A DNA stretch of 64,000 nt. It comes from Rhizobium etli CFN 42 (GTDB lineage Bacteria > Pseudomonadota > Alphaproteobacteria > Rhizobiales > Rhizobiaceae). Location of the stretch: the NCBI RefSeq assembly GCF_000092045.1, contig NC_004041.2:62001-126000 (forward strand), in the 5' to 3' direction. Below the pieces are notes generated by a model. The model saw only the letters and a program-made list of their open reading frames with translations. It was not told where the DNA came from and did not search any database. Both the position numbers and the translations under genes were made by a program. Shown here in pieces: positions 16,554-25,465 of the stretch (position 1 is its first letter; each line of letters begins with the position of its first letter).

Positions 16554-17303
16554 CTATCTCTCACGCGCAACAGCGGAAACGACAAGGTCTGTCATTTGAG
16601 AGTTACCCGGAGCGCCCCACCAGTCGCAGAGGGACAGGTAGGAGAAGTCGCTCACACTGTCACCGTAGCCGATCACTGGGCGACCTGGATGCTCCGTCCG
16701 AAGCTTTTTGAGCAGAAATTGTGAGGCCACCCGTTTTGAGATCGCAGGCGGAACTAGCGCAAGGTTATTGCCGTTGTGGTGTCGAACCCAACCCCGTTTT
16801 TCTCGAATGATCGGCACAATCTCTTCAAGGCGTGAGCCGTCTCCGTCAATCTCTTTGAAGACAACATATGTCGCGAGATCAGCTTCCATCACCGACCAGC
16901 ACCGGATGTGGACGCCAAGTTCCCTCGCCTTGGTCCTGCCCTCATCGAGGAGCTTATCGAAAAAGCCGGCAAGCGGCCGGAGCTCCCTTGCGACGACCTC
17001 ATGCCATTCGGCGTCAGGCTTGCCGTCCTTTTTGAGGATGACGGCACCGTTCGATACGATTGAGTAGCTTTCAAACGCGATCGTAACGCGCGAAAGAGCC
17101 TCAGAGCCGCGCGCCGTAACCGGGATGGCCTCCGTGGAGACGAGCAGCCACTCGACAAAGGCAGCTTGAATCTTCGTCATATAGGAGTTGCTTCCATTAA
17201 TGGATTTGGACGCCAATACCAGATCGGCTTCCGCAATCTCCGGTATCTTTTTCTTGGTTTGAAACAAGGTGTCGTCGAGGTCCACCAGAGCAATGGGCTT
17301 CAT
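16554..17303 (-). CDS. HAD-family phosphatase of a Ter-linked biosynthetic module
   Basis: A 249-residue haloacid-dehalogenase-type hydrolase. Motif I is VDLDDTLFQT at residues 6-15 (nucleophile and acid Asp), motif II is the Thr in PVTARGS (about 62-66), and a late GYGDSVSDFSY segment gives motif IV Asp residues. A Cof-type cap lies between. It is the last gene of a minus-strand trio with a StiP/PELOTA protein and a PRTase-TRSP protein. In Ter-associated gene sets such a phosphatase is thought to dephosphorylate a nucleotide-like intermediate. GGAG precedes the ATG. Confidence 0.82.
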   Translation of the reverse strand: MKPIALVDLDDTLFQTKKKIPEIAEADLVLASKSINGSNSYMTKIQAAFVEWLLVSTEAIPVTARGSEALSRVTIAFESYSIVSNGAVILKKDGKPDAEWHEVVARELRPLAGFFDKLLDEGRTKARELGVHIRCWSVMEADLATYVVFKEIDGDGSRLEEIVPIIREKRGWVRHHNGNNLALVPPAISKRVASQFLLKKLRTEHPGRPVIGYGDSVSDFSYLSLCDWWGAPGNSQMTDLVVSAVARER

Positions 17304-17461
17304 ATGCGTACTCCAAAATGCGACTGGTTAAATATCTGATCGATTGCCAGATGTGAGCTTTCGCGGATTCTCCATTGGCAATGAATTTTACGATACGGAA
17401 TTTGTCACATCTCAGTTTCCTTGACCTGCGCGCCGAGCTCGTAAGTAGACATACGTGGAGA

Positions 17462-18562
17462 TTAGGAGACGTGCCGGATCAGCGTGACGGCGCGGTAGGG
17501 GGCGATCTTTCTAGGGGAGACGACATACGGGACGCCTTTGTTGTCGATCAGGTACATGAGGGCCGCGAGTTCTGGATCGGTTGGCGACGAGACGTACACC
17601 TTTTCCGGCACACGTCGCAGGATGGCCCTGGTCGCCTCCGCAATGCCCGGCTTTACTCGGTTGATGTTCGTTACGGCGTCCTCCCCCATCACCCAGGCGA
17701 CGGCAGCGGCGGCGGCATCGCGATGCGCCCGGCGGGTCTCGATACTCCAGACGCTCGGGATTTCGGTTGCAATCACAGTGGAGACATCATTCCACATACC
17801 ATCCACGAATGATCGGGAAATATCGTGTTCCGCGAGATTATCCCACTGGACGCAGGCGTGGAAGTCACCGGGACCGACGAGGGCAGCGTTGAGGATCGAG
17901 CGGCTGATAAGCCCGGATACGGTGCATCCTAGCATTCCGGAGGGAATAAGCCAGTCGTCGCCCGATGCGGCGAGCCATGCGCAGCCGCAGGGGTCGGCCA
18001 ATACAACTAGCCGCGCAGGCCGGTCTGAGTAGTCCTTGAAGCTCTTTTCGAGTTGGTTCGCAATTGCTCCTTTGCCCGTCCAGCTATCTACGAAGACGAT
18101 GCTCTCGACAGGACGCCTGGCAAGAATGTGGCGCATAGCCTCGTCGTCAACGCCCTTGTCGCGAATGATCGACAACCCGTAGTGTCCGACGTCCCGGCCG
18201 AGTAAGGCGATGGCCCTCTTGAGAAGGATGCCGAAGGGCACGCCGGCGCGGACCAAACTGACAAGGGTAATAGGACCCTCGACCGACTGCACGATCGCGA
18301 GGGCGAGGCGTGCCGTCTCGGCGCCCATGCGCGGGCCACCAGTGGCCATGGCCTTAGCAAACAGCTCCATGTATTCGCGGGTCGGGGCCATCTCGGCGGA
18401 AATCATTTCCGAGTAATGCCGCCGCCCGGATTGGATGGCCTCTTCCCTCGTGGCCGTGTCAGTAGGCTGAATATCCACTCTCTTGAGAAGGAGCGTCACG
18501 TCGTATTCGGCGTAGGAGCCTAGTGTGGCAGGGGAGGCGATGCTGTCATAGGTATCCCCCAT
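17462..18562 (-). CDS. StiP-like protein with C-terminal PELOTA domain (Ter module)
   Basis: A 366-residue protein. The body (about residues 20-260) shows a phosphoribosyltransferase-like fold with SVEGPITLVSLVRAGVPFG, a VFVDSWTGKGAI segment (about 155-166) and a DPCGCAW motif (about 188-194). The last about 70 residues (EKVYVSSPTDPELAALMYLID, then KGVPYVVSPRKIAPYRAVTL) match the PELOTA-like RNA-binding domain. This pair of domains is called StiP in Ter-associated operons, where it has been proposed to be a cysteine protease or PRTase-derived enzyme. Flanked on the same strand by the PRTase-TRSP and HAD genes. Confidence 0.75.
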   Translation of the reverse strand: MGDTYDSIASPATLGSYAEYDVTLLLKRVDIQPTDTATREEAIQSGRRHYSEMISAEMAPTREYMELFAKAMATGGPRMGAETARLALAIVQSVEGPITLVSLVRAGVPFGILLKRAIALLGRDVGHYGLSIIRDKGVDDEAMRHILARRPVESIVFVDSWTGKGAIANQLEKSFKDYSDRPARLVVLADPCGCAWLAASGDDWLIPSGMLGCTVSGLISRSILNAALVGPGDFHACVQWDNLAEHDISRSFVDGMWNDVSTVIATEIPSVWSIETRRAHRDAAAAAVAWVMGEDAVTNINRVKPGIAEATRAILRRVPEKVYVSSPTDPELAALMYLIDNKGVPYVVSPRKIAPYRAVTLIRHVS

Positions 18563-18676
18563 GGGAGTGATGTCCTTAGGTAACGCGACAGCAGTGTTGT
18601 GTCGCTGTGGACTGGCGGAAATGTCCGATCGAGTGAGCCGATTTCGAAGCGGCAGACCGCATGGCCTAAGGCGGCT

Positions 18677-19810
18677 TCATTCACCTTCTACGTCTGAAAG
18701 GACAATGGGATCGCCCAGTGCGGACATCAGGCTGGCACAGACATTTTCCGGGCCTGTCTCCGAGCAGAGTATAATTTTCGAGTACAGCGCTGGATCGACG
18801 TTGTAGAGGTAATGTGGAACCGTTCCGCCGTAGTTGTCGGAGAACGAAAGTACTGAACCGATCGCGTGGCCTTTCGACAGGGGAGAACGCGTCACGGATG
18901 AATAGAAAACCTCAGCGCCCTCCTTTTCCAAGCGCTCCGCAAGCAGGAAGGGCTGCCACACGTGTTCGCCCGTTCCGAGTACGAGGGTAATCCCGTCATC
19001 GGCAGCGTTTGCATTGAGACCCTGCAAGTGATCGACGACGCCGAGACGCGCCCAGTCTCGAGCGACGTCGGGACAGACCTCGGGCCGCTTAGGACGGTCA
19101 CAGGAAGGGACCTGCGGAGTAGCTGCCGTGAAATCCCCACGCGGAGTCCAACTGTACCGTCCGGAAACGATAGTAGCCTCACTGACTGTTCCCGTGATCT
19201 CCGCGCGGGCAGCGCCTTCTGACCAGTCGGTAAGCGTAAGTAGGACTGTGTGCTTCAGCTTCAAACGAATTTTTGCAGGAAGGGCAGCGAAGATGTTGGC
19301 AAATGTCTTACCTGTCGAAGCCTCATCGTCAACGAGTACCAAGCCGGTCGCACCATGAACCAAGTCGCGGAGCCTTGCCTCGCATGGTTCGTGCAGGAGG
19401 TGCCGCGGGGCATGGCTATGCTCTTCCTCAAATTCGCACAGCAGCGGCAGTTTAAGATCATGGCGAGTGGAGCAGATATATATTGCATCGCCGCGACCAG
19501 TGAGTTCGCGGAACCGCCGATGGACACCCGCACCAAGGCCAATGCCCGCTTCGGCTATTCCGATGAACAAAACCGGACCAGGAATATCGGCAGGAATCTG
19601 ACGTGCAAGGAGGTCGAATGCATTTCCCATGACCGAAGGGCGGATCGGCAGGAATCGACCAAGAACCTTGGAAACAAACAGAAACGAGCGGTTCGGGTTG
19701 ATTCGCTGCCCGAAGCCGAACATCTCGATGGGGGGTACAAGGCTTCGATCCACGTGAACCGAGATAGTGCCGTCGGCGAGTTGCGCAGAGTATGTTGAAG
19801 GATTCACCAT
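18677..19810 (-). CDS. Phosphoribosyltransferase with TRSP domain (Ter module)
   Basis: A 377-residue protein. The PRTase part has a PRPP-binding-like segment LVLVDDEASTGKTFANIF (about residues 155-172) and an upstream VLFIGIAEAGIGLG. The C-terminal half (about 240-370) contains ITLVLGTGEHVWQPFLLAERLE, SPLSKGHAI and FSDNYGGTVPHYLYNVDP, matching the TRSP domain that follows this PRTase in Ter-associated nucleoside-like metabolite operons. It is the first gene of the trio. The usual ATP-grasp, CitE-like aldolase and TerD-family partners are not in this window. Confidence 0.78.
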   Translation of the reverse strand: MVNPSTYSAQLADGTISVHVDRSLVPPIEMFGFGQRINPNRSFLFVSKVLGRFLPIRPSVMGNAFDLLARQIPADIPGPVLFIGIAEAGIGLGAGVHRRFRELTGRGDAIYICSTRHDLKLPLLCEFEEEHSHAPRHLLHEPCEARLRDLVHGATGLVLVDDEASTGKTFANIFAALPAKIRLKLKHTVLLTLTDWSEGAARAEITGTVSEATIVSGRYSWTPRGDFTAATPQVPSCDRPKRPEVCPDVARDWARLGVVDHLQGLNANAADDGITLVLGTGEHVWQPFLLAERLEKEGAEVFYSSVTRSPLSKGHAIGSVLSFSDNYGGTVPHYLYNVDPALYSKIILCSETGPENVCASLMSALGDPIVLSDVEGE

Positions 19811-20692
19811 TGCCAGCTTTCGAAAGTACGGACGTTTACCGTGGAAAAAATCCGTGCCATATGTTTCCGTGACGCCGCACGCTCATTGGCGTCTCGTTGA
19901 CGAGCAGGGTAGCACTTACCTCTCGAGGCTCAGAGTGCATCCGCGCCACGATATCGCAGGAGAATTCGCCGGCCCTTGGCGCGAAGGCCAGCACGGCCGA
20001 GCGCCTCCCTGGTTTCAGCTTCGTTGGGGCTAAATCCCGATCTGAGGCCTTCCTGCCCCGTCGATGCGGCTCGTGACCCATCTCCGACAAAGCGACTGGG
20101 GCGATAGAAATAGAGTTTACGTCAGTTCATCCTCGCTCTCTGCGGTGAATCAGTAGCATGAAGTGAAGCAAGGGACGTGCCACTCGGACATGCAGCACGA
20201 ATGGGAGCTGAATAGGCACCAGAACTCGAATATTGCATTCCAGGTCTCACGCGGCAGATGTCCAGATTGCCGGGAAATTTCGTATTGCATCCATAACGGC
20301 TTTGGGCGACGGATTGCGGGACCTGCCATGGCAAGCGCGTGCGGTCGCGAAACCTCAGATGGCGGCGAAGCGCTGCAGTTAAGAGAGATGCTGGAGCGTA
20401 TATTCGCCTAAACGCTGCTGACGTGGCGGTTGGGCCTTTGAACGGTGGACGAGATCAGCCGGGAAAAAAGGCGTAGCTTCATTGAAATCGGCAGGGTGTA
20501 CCCCGCCCACTACCGGGGATCAGAGCAGGCCAGCCTTGGCCCCAACCTGCGATGATAGCAGGTGCCTGGGGCACCTCCAGCACGTCGAGGGTTCTGCATC
20601 TTCGTGTCAGCCAATAGCCGACAGTTCGCACCACGTTTGTATTCGCTTTGTCTGCTTTACGACAGACTTAAGTCTTGATGCCTGCACTCAGC
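19811..20692. other. Gap upstream of the Ter-type trio, no gene called
   Basis: Nearly 900 bp. It presumably includes the promoter of the minus-strand trio. Short open frames (for example 19836-20090 minus and 20163-20411 plus) show no recognisable domain or convincing ribosome binding site. Part may be IS debris linked to the elements that follow. Confidence 0.4.
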
Positions 20693-20865
20693 CGTCGTTG
20701 TTCAGTCCCGGCATTTTCATGGAGCGGATCGAGGGTGAAACGTTCAGGCTGCGAAGTCTATGTCTTGCAGACGAACTCGTAGTGTGAGGCCCTTGAGGGT
20801 CTTGAGCCTGCGTGACCTGCCACTGAACTTTCATCCAGCGGCGATTAGAGCCTCGGCGGTTTTGA
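20693..20865 (-). pseudogene. IS481-type transposase tail remnant
   Basis: On the minus strand three reading phases together give the pieces AEALIAAGWK, RRLKTLKGLT, YEFVCKT, TSQPERFTLDPLHE and KMPGLNN, the usual C-terminal end of IS481-family transposases (rvE domain tail). At least two frameshifts and a TAG break it. Only this end is left, next to the IS256 copy. Confidence 0.6.
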
Positions 20866-21063
20866 ATACGCCAAGTGGCGCGGTGTGAGCAACCGGCAAC
20901 GCGGATCGTGTCCCAGCACCTGGTGTAGCTGACGGTAGGGAGTAAAGCCGAGCGCCCGCGCGCTTCTCGTTGCGCTGTAGCGGGTGATCGGCTTTGCGGG
21001 CGGCCATCAGTGTTTTCCGCTAGGGTCGGGTTGTTCAAGACCAACCTGACGGAAAGATCACCG

Positions 21064-22217
21064 ATGACCAATGACATGATGAACGTGCGTTCGCTTGTTG
21101 AGAAGAGTGCCGATGCAGATTTGTTGCGTGAGATGATTGGCTTTGCCGCCGAGCGGCTGATGGAGTTGGAGGTCGGCTCGGCCACGGGTGCTGACTTCGG
21201 TGTGAAGAACCCCATGCGGCTCACTCAACGCAATGGCTACCGTGACCGCGATTGGGAGACGCGGGCTGGCACCGTCGAGCTTCGCATTCCGAAGCTGCGC
21301 AAAGGCAGCTACTTTCCGAGCTTCCTTGAACCGCGCCGCATGGCAGAGAAAGCTCTGACGGCCGTTATCCAGGAAGCGTATATCCAGGGAATCTCGACTC
21401 GTTCTGTCGACGACCTGTGGTGGATGCGACCTATCTCAAGGTCCGGCGTGGCGGCCGCATCGTCTCAGTCGCCGTCATTATCGCGGTCGGCGTCAATAAC
21501 GACGGTCGGCGCGAGGTCCTGGGTATGGAAGTTGGCACCTCGGAGGCCGAACCGATCTGGACGGAATTCCTGCGCAGGCTAACGCGCCGCGGTCTACGCG
21601 GGGTGAAGTTGGTTGTCTCTGATGCACATGAGGGCATCAAGGCCGCCGTTTCCAAGGTTCTCAATGCCACTTGGCAAAGGTGCCGGGTTCACTTCATGAG
21701 GAACGTGCTCGCGCATGCTGGAAAGAGCGGCAGGCGGGTCGTATCCGCCTTCATCGCGACGGCCTTTGCCCAGGAGACCCCGGAGGCAGCAAGCGCACAA
21801 TGGCGCAGTGTCGCCGATCAAATCAGGCCGAAAGTGCCGAAGCTTGCCACCATCATGGACGACGCTGAAGAGGACGTGCTCGCCTACATGACCTTCCCCA
21901 AAGAGCACCGGGCAAAGCTGCACTCGACGAATCCAATTGAGCGTCTCAACGGCGAAATCAAGCGACGCACCGAGGTCGTCGGCATCTTTCCGAACGACGA
22001 AGCCATCGTCCGTCTCGTCGGTGCATTGCTGCTCGAACAGAATGATGAATGGGCCGTTCAACGCGCCAGGTATATGACGCTTGAGACCATGGCCCAAATG
22101 AGCGATGATCCCCAAATCAGCCTGCCCCGCTGTGATGTCGGGTCAGGAAACGAGCGGGACAGCAGGCTAATACACTGCCCGAATTGCCCCGTGTGGACGG
22201 CAAGCGTCAAGCCTTGA
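21064..22217 (+). pseudogene. IS256-family transposase, internally deleted and frameshifted
   Basis: The N-terminal part (from ATG 21064: [54 protein letters not shown]) continues in a second frame from about 21420 with [40 protein letters not shown] and STNPIERLNGEIKRRT. IS256 transposases normally have about 40 residues between SVDDL and the catalytic Asp in (V/I)DATY; these are missing and the frame changes at the join. It is therefore inactive. I could not define the terminal inverted repeats with certainty. Confidence 0.85.
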
Positions 22218-22407
22218 TGCCAAATTCAAACGGATATGAGTGGGGCTTCGCAGCTGCGGCGAGGTCTCGATAGGGTCCGACAGTAAGCCCGAATGAGTGG
22301 GCACAATGGGACTGAAAGTGGGATCACTTGGTGAGCCCGTTGTTCCCGCGCGGAGTTCCCGCCGCTATTCTCGCAAATGTCGGACAGCCGCCGCCCTTTG
22401 TCGCATT

Positions 22408-22423
22408 TGTCGAGATCACGACA
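22408..22423 (+). promoter_or_regulatory. Possible NifA upstream activator site
   Basis: TGTCGAGATCACGACA is an exact TGT-N10-ACA. It lies about 400 bp before the melA -24/-12 promoter, farther than the usual 80-150 bp, so it may be chance. Confidence 0.35.
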
Positions 22424-22808
22424 ATCGGTTTGTCCCGCTCTGCTCTACGCACCCGTCAAGCCACGGAGTGGTGCCTGCTTCGCAGCTTTGAATTTGAGAG
22501 CGAGCGGGCTACGGCTCCGTCATTGCTGGGGGTCCGATAGGGAAAGCCTGTTCGAGATGCGTGCTTCTCTATCGTCGCACAGGGCGTTTTCAGCATCTTG
22601 GGCCCTCTCACCGGTCTGAACAACTGTTTCAGCTTGATCATTTGAGGTTTTCGCAACCGAACGTGCTTGCCGTGGCTGGTCGGCAAGCCGTCGCTCGAAC
22701 GATCATGGAATGCGATACTAAGTTTTCCGGAATCTGGATTCCAACTGGAATGCAGGAATACGATCGGTAGTAGCGTTTTTAGCTCGCATTTTACGCTGCA
22801 TTTTCGAG

Positions 22809-22824
22809 TGGCACGTCGCTTGCT
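22809..22824 (+). promoter_or_regulatory. Sigma54 (-24/-12) promoter of melA
   Basis: TGGCACGTCGCTTGCT matches the RpoN consensus TGGCACG-N4-TTGCW exactly, with GG-N10-GC spacing. The expected start at about 22835 gives a leader of about 150 nt to the melA ATG at 22985. Rhizobial tyrosinase genes on symbiotic plasmids are known to need NifA and RpoN. Confidence 0.8.
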
Positions 22825-22984
22825 TCATTTCTCGTGCCGCCGATTCACCGAAACTCAGAAAGAGCCAACGCAAGCTCTATGGTGGTGCGAATTGCCCACT
22901 GCTCCCGCGCCCAGACGGCGCGGAACCGGCCTAAAAGCGGCATTAATCTTGGCGAAGGACAATTCAAATCCAAGGGAGAGTAAG

Positions 22985-24496
22985 ATGAGCATCACACGCA
23001 GACATGTCATCGTTCAGGGTGGCGTCATTGCAGCAGGCCTGCTCGCCAGCGGCCTACCGGGGACAAAAGCCTTCGCGCAGATACCGTCAATCCCTTGGCG
23101 GCGCTCACTGCAGGGCTTGGCCTGGAACGACCCGATCATCGAGACCTATCGCGACGCAGTGCGCCTTCTCAACGCCCTTCCCGCCAGCGACAAATTCAAC
23201 TGGGTCAACCTCTCGAAAATTCACGGCAGCGGTGACGTCGTCAAATACTGCCCGCATGGCAACTGGTATTTCCTGCCGTGGCACAGGGCCTATACGGCTA
23301 TGTACGAGCGCATCGTTCGGCACGTGACCAAGAACAACGATTTCGCTATGCCGTTCTGGGACTGGACCGACAATCCGTACCTGCCCGAAGTGTTCACAAT
23401 GCAAAAGACGCCCGACGGCAAGGACAATCCACTTTATGTTTCGTCGCGCACCTGGCCAATCACGCAGCCGATGCCGGACAATATAGTTGGGCCACAGGTT
23501 CTCAACACCATCCTAACGGCGAAGCCATACGAGGTCTTCGGCACCACCCGCCCCGAGGGACAGAACTCACTCGATCCTTCCTGGGTCACCACCAGCAGCG
23601 GCACGCAGGGGGCGCTGGAATACACACCGCACAATCAGGTGCACAACAATATCGGTGGCTGGATGCCGGAAATGTCGTCGCCCCGCGATCCGATCTTCTT
23701 CATGCATCATTGCAACATCGACCGCATCTGGGCGACCTGGAATTTGCGCAACGCCAACAGCACGGATCGACTCTGGGCCGACATGCCGTTCACCGACAAT
23801 TTCTACGATGTCGACGGCAACTTCTGGTCCCCGAAGGTCTCTGACCTTTATGTTCCAGAGGAACTCGGATACAATTATGGTTTCCGGACCTACTTCAAGG
23901 TCGCGGCGGCGAGCGCCAAAACGCTGGCCCTGAACGATAAACTCACGTCCGTGATCGCGGCGACGGCGACCGATGCTGCAATCGCCGGCGTGACGACCAC
24001 CTCCACGGACAACAGCAAGGCGGCAACGGAAAACGTGCCGCTTTCGCTGCCGATCAAGATCCCGGCGGGCGCATTGCAGGAGATCGTCCGCCAACCGCCT
24101 CTGCCATCCGGCATGGATACAATGGATTTCGGCGCGGCACAGGAGCAGGCGGCCTCCGCTCCTCGTGTGCTGGCATTCCTGCGCGATGTCGAGATCACCA
24201 GTGCCAGCACGACCAGCGTTCGGGTGTTTCTCGGCAAGAACGACCTTAAGGCCGATACGCCCGTCACCGATCCCCATTACGTCGGTTCTTTCGCCGTTCT
24301 CGGTCATGACGGCGACCATCATCGCAAACCATCCTTCGTCCTCGATCTGACGGACGCGATCCAGCGGGTTTACGGCGGAAGGGGGCAGACGGATGGCGAG
24401 GCCATCGACCTGCAGCTCATTCCTGTCGGATCGGGAGCGGGCAAACCCGGCGCCGTAGAGCCCGCAAAGCTAGAAATAGCCATAGTGTCCGCCTAA
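22985..24496 (+). CDS. melA: Tyrosinase MelA (Tat-exported)
   Basis: Binuclear-copper enzyme that oxidises monophenols and diphenols to quinones and so yields melanin. The start ATG at 22985 has GGGAGAG upstream and gives a signal peptide with a twin-arginine motif (SITRRHVIVQ, residues 2-11) and an AFA-Q type cleavage site near residue 35. Copper A ligands lie in CPHGNWYFLPWHRAY (about residues 89-103); copper B in HNQVHNN (about 216-222) and FFMHHCNIDRIW (about 238-249). A C-terminal beta-rich domain (about 390-503) resembles the shielding domain of plant-type polyphenol oxidases. An in-frame opening back to 22667 contains the promoter and is not coding. Confidence 0.95.
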   Translation: MSITRRHVIVQGGVIAAGLLASGLPGTKAFAQIPSIPWRRSLQGLAWNDPIIETYRDAVRLLNALPASDKFNWVNLSKIHGSGDVVKYCPHGNWYFLPWHRAYTAMYERIVRHVTKNNDFAMPFWDWTDNPYLPEVFTMQKTPDGKDNPLYVSSRTWPITQPMPDNIVGPQVLNTILTAKPYEVFGTTRPEGQNSLDPSWVTTSSGTQGALEYTPHNQVHNNIGGWMPEMSSPRDPIFFMHHCNIDRIWATWNLRNANSTDRLWADMPFTDNFYDVDGNFWSPKVSDLYVPEELGYNYGFRTYFKVAAASAKTLALNDKLTSVIAATATDAAIAGVTTTSTDNSKAATENVPLSLPIKIPAGALQEIVRQPPLPSGMDTMDFGAAQEQAASAPRVLAFLRDVEITSASTTSVRVFLGKNDLKADTPVTDPHYVGSFAVLGHDGDHHRKPSFVLDLTDAIQRVYGGRGQTDGEAIDLQLIPVGSGAGKPGAVEPAKLEIAIVSA

Positions 24497-24527
24497 CATC
24501 CGGACTGGCTGGGTTGTGGAGACATCG

Positions 24528-24983
24528 ATGCGCTATCATCGTTGGGTGCTTATCGCTATTCGTGCGGCGGCATTATCGATGCTGCGCATCGTCAGCCCGG
24601 TTCAAGCTAACGAGAGCGACATGCGGGCAACGACCAGTAAGCCCGCGACGATAACCATATCGAGCAGAGCAGTCCACTCATCGGTTGATACCAGTGCGCG
24701 GGTCGTCCTTACTGTCACTGGTTATGAACCGTCGACTTCAGGACCAGTGACGACGGTCGTTTCGCTTGACTGCGGCAGTAACGTTCGCGAAATTGGTAGG
24801 TTTGGTATTTTTCCGAACAAGGCGTTTTCGGTATTGGACGGGGCAAAGCCTCAACGATTTGGGTTTCCCTTGCCCGATGACCCGTCTTGCCGTCAGCCAC
24901 AGACCGTCATTATCCGGCTGGAGCCTCAAACAGGCGGCGGTTCGGGCGCCAGCATCACTATCAGCGACGCAAGCATCGAATAG
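24528..24983 (+). CDS. Small exported protein behind melA
   Basis: A 151-residue protein with an N-terminal hydrophobic signal-like segment (about residues 6-24, then VQANES) and a beta-strand-rich mature part with two cysteines (SLDCGSN and DDPSCRQ). It starts 31 bp after melA and so is probably co-transcribed. The order tyrosinase plus small exported protein recalls MelC1-type caddie proteins that deliver copper, but no His-rich copper motif is visible. Function unknown. An in-frame GTG at 24516 is an alternative start. Confidence 0.6.
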   Translation: MRYHRWVLIAIRAAALSMLRIVSPVQANESDMRATTSKPATITISSRAVHSSVDTSARVVLTVTGYEPSTSGPVTTVVSLDCGSNVREIGRFGIFPNKAFSVLDGAKPQRFGFPLPDDPSCRQPQTVIIRLEPQTGGGSGASITISDASIE

Positions 24984-25382
24984 ATTGGCAGTCGGGGCTG
25001 ATTTGCCGCTAGCTCCAGAACCTTGGCGGCAATGAAAGTCCGCCGGATAAAATAGAGGGTTTTGATAGGTTGTTGTGACAAAGGTCCAACGCGCAGCGCC
25101 TATCGTGGTCAACAGTTTACAGTCTTGCCGCTGCATTCGGCGACTGATGGTCGTCTGCAAGCAGGCAAAGGTTTTTGGCCGACCCGAGACTAGGCTCAAG
25201 ATAAAGTCGCTCTTAAAGGCATTGAACCAACGACGCGTTCCTAGATCAGTAAAGTGACTCTTCAACCACTTCAGATGCTTGCGCGGAGTCTGTCCGAAAG
25301 CTGCATTGACTTCGCACGCGGTCCAAAACCGATTCAGACTGCGCGTTCAATTCAAAACTGAAGATTAGACGTGTGCTTTTAA
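24984..25382. other. Intergenic region, no gene called
   Basis: About 400 bp upstream of the next sigma54-type promoter. It has no exact TGT-N10-ACA site and no recognisable coding sequence. Confidence 0.4.
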
Positions 25383-25398
25383 TGGCACTGGATTTGCA
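25383..25398 (+). promoter_or_regulatory. Sigma54 (-24/-12) promoter of the M28-like gene
   Basis: TGGCACTGGATTTGCA fits TGGCAC-N5-TTGCW exactly with GG-N10-GC spacing. The expected start at about 25409 leaves a 57-nt leader before the TTG start at 25466. Confidence 0.75.
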
Positions 25399-25465
25399 AG
25401 GACACGGGCGGCGTGCGGCCATAGGTATCGCTTCCATTCGTGATAGAGAGGCGCGGAGGTTAGTC

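Noticed and set aside
19836..20090. 84-codon minus-strand frame upstream of the PRTase-TRSP gene
   Set aside because: No domain and no good ribosome binding site; more likely promoter DNA.
20163..20411. 82-codon + strand frame
   Set aside because: Odd composition with many Cys, Arg and His and no recognisable family.
22667..22984. In-frame upstream extension of melA giving 609 aa
   Set aside because: It covers the -24/-12 promoter and delays the Tat signal peptide to the middle of the protein.
23105..24322. Long minus-strand frames inside melA
   Set aside because: Shadow frames opposite a strongly supported tyrosinase.
25373..25465. Earlier starts for the M28-like gene
   Set aside because: They overlap the sigma54 promoter; the TTG at 25466 has the ribosome site and the leader peptide.
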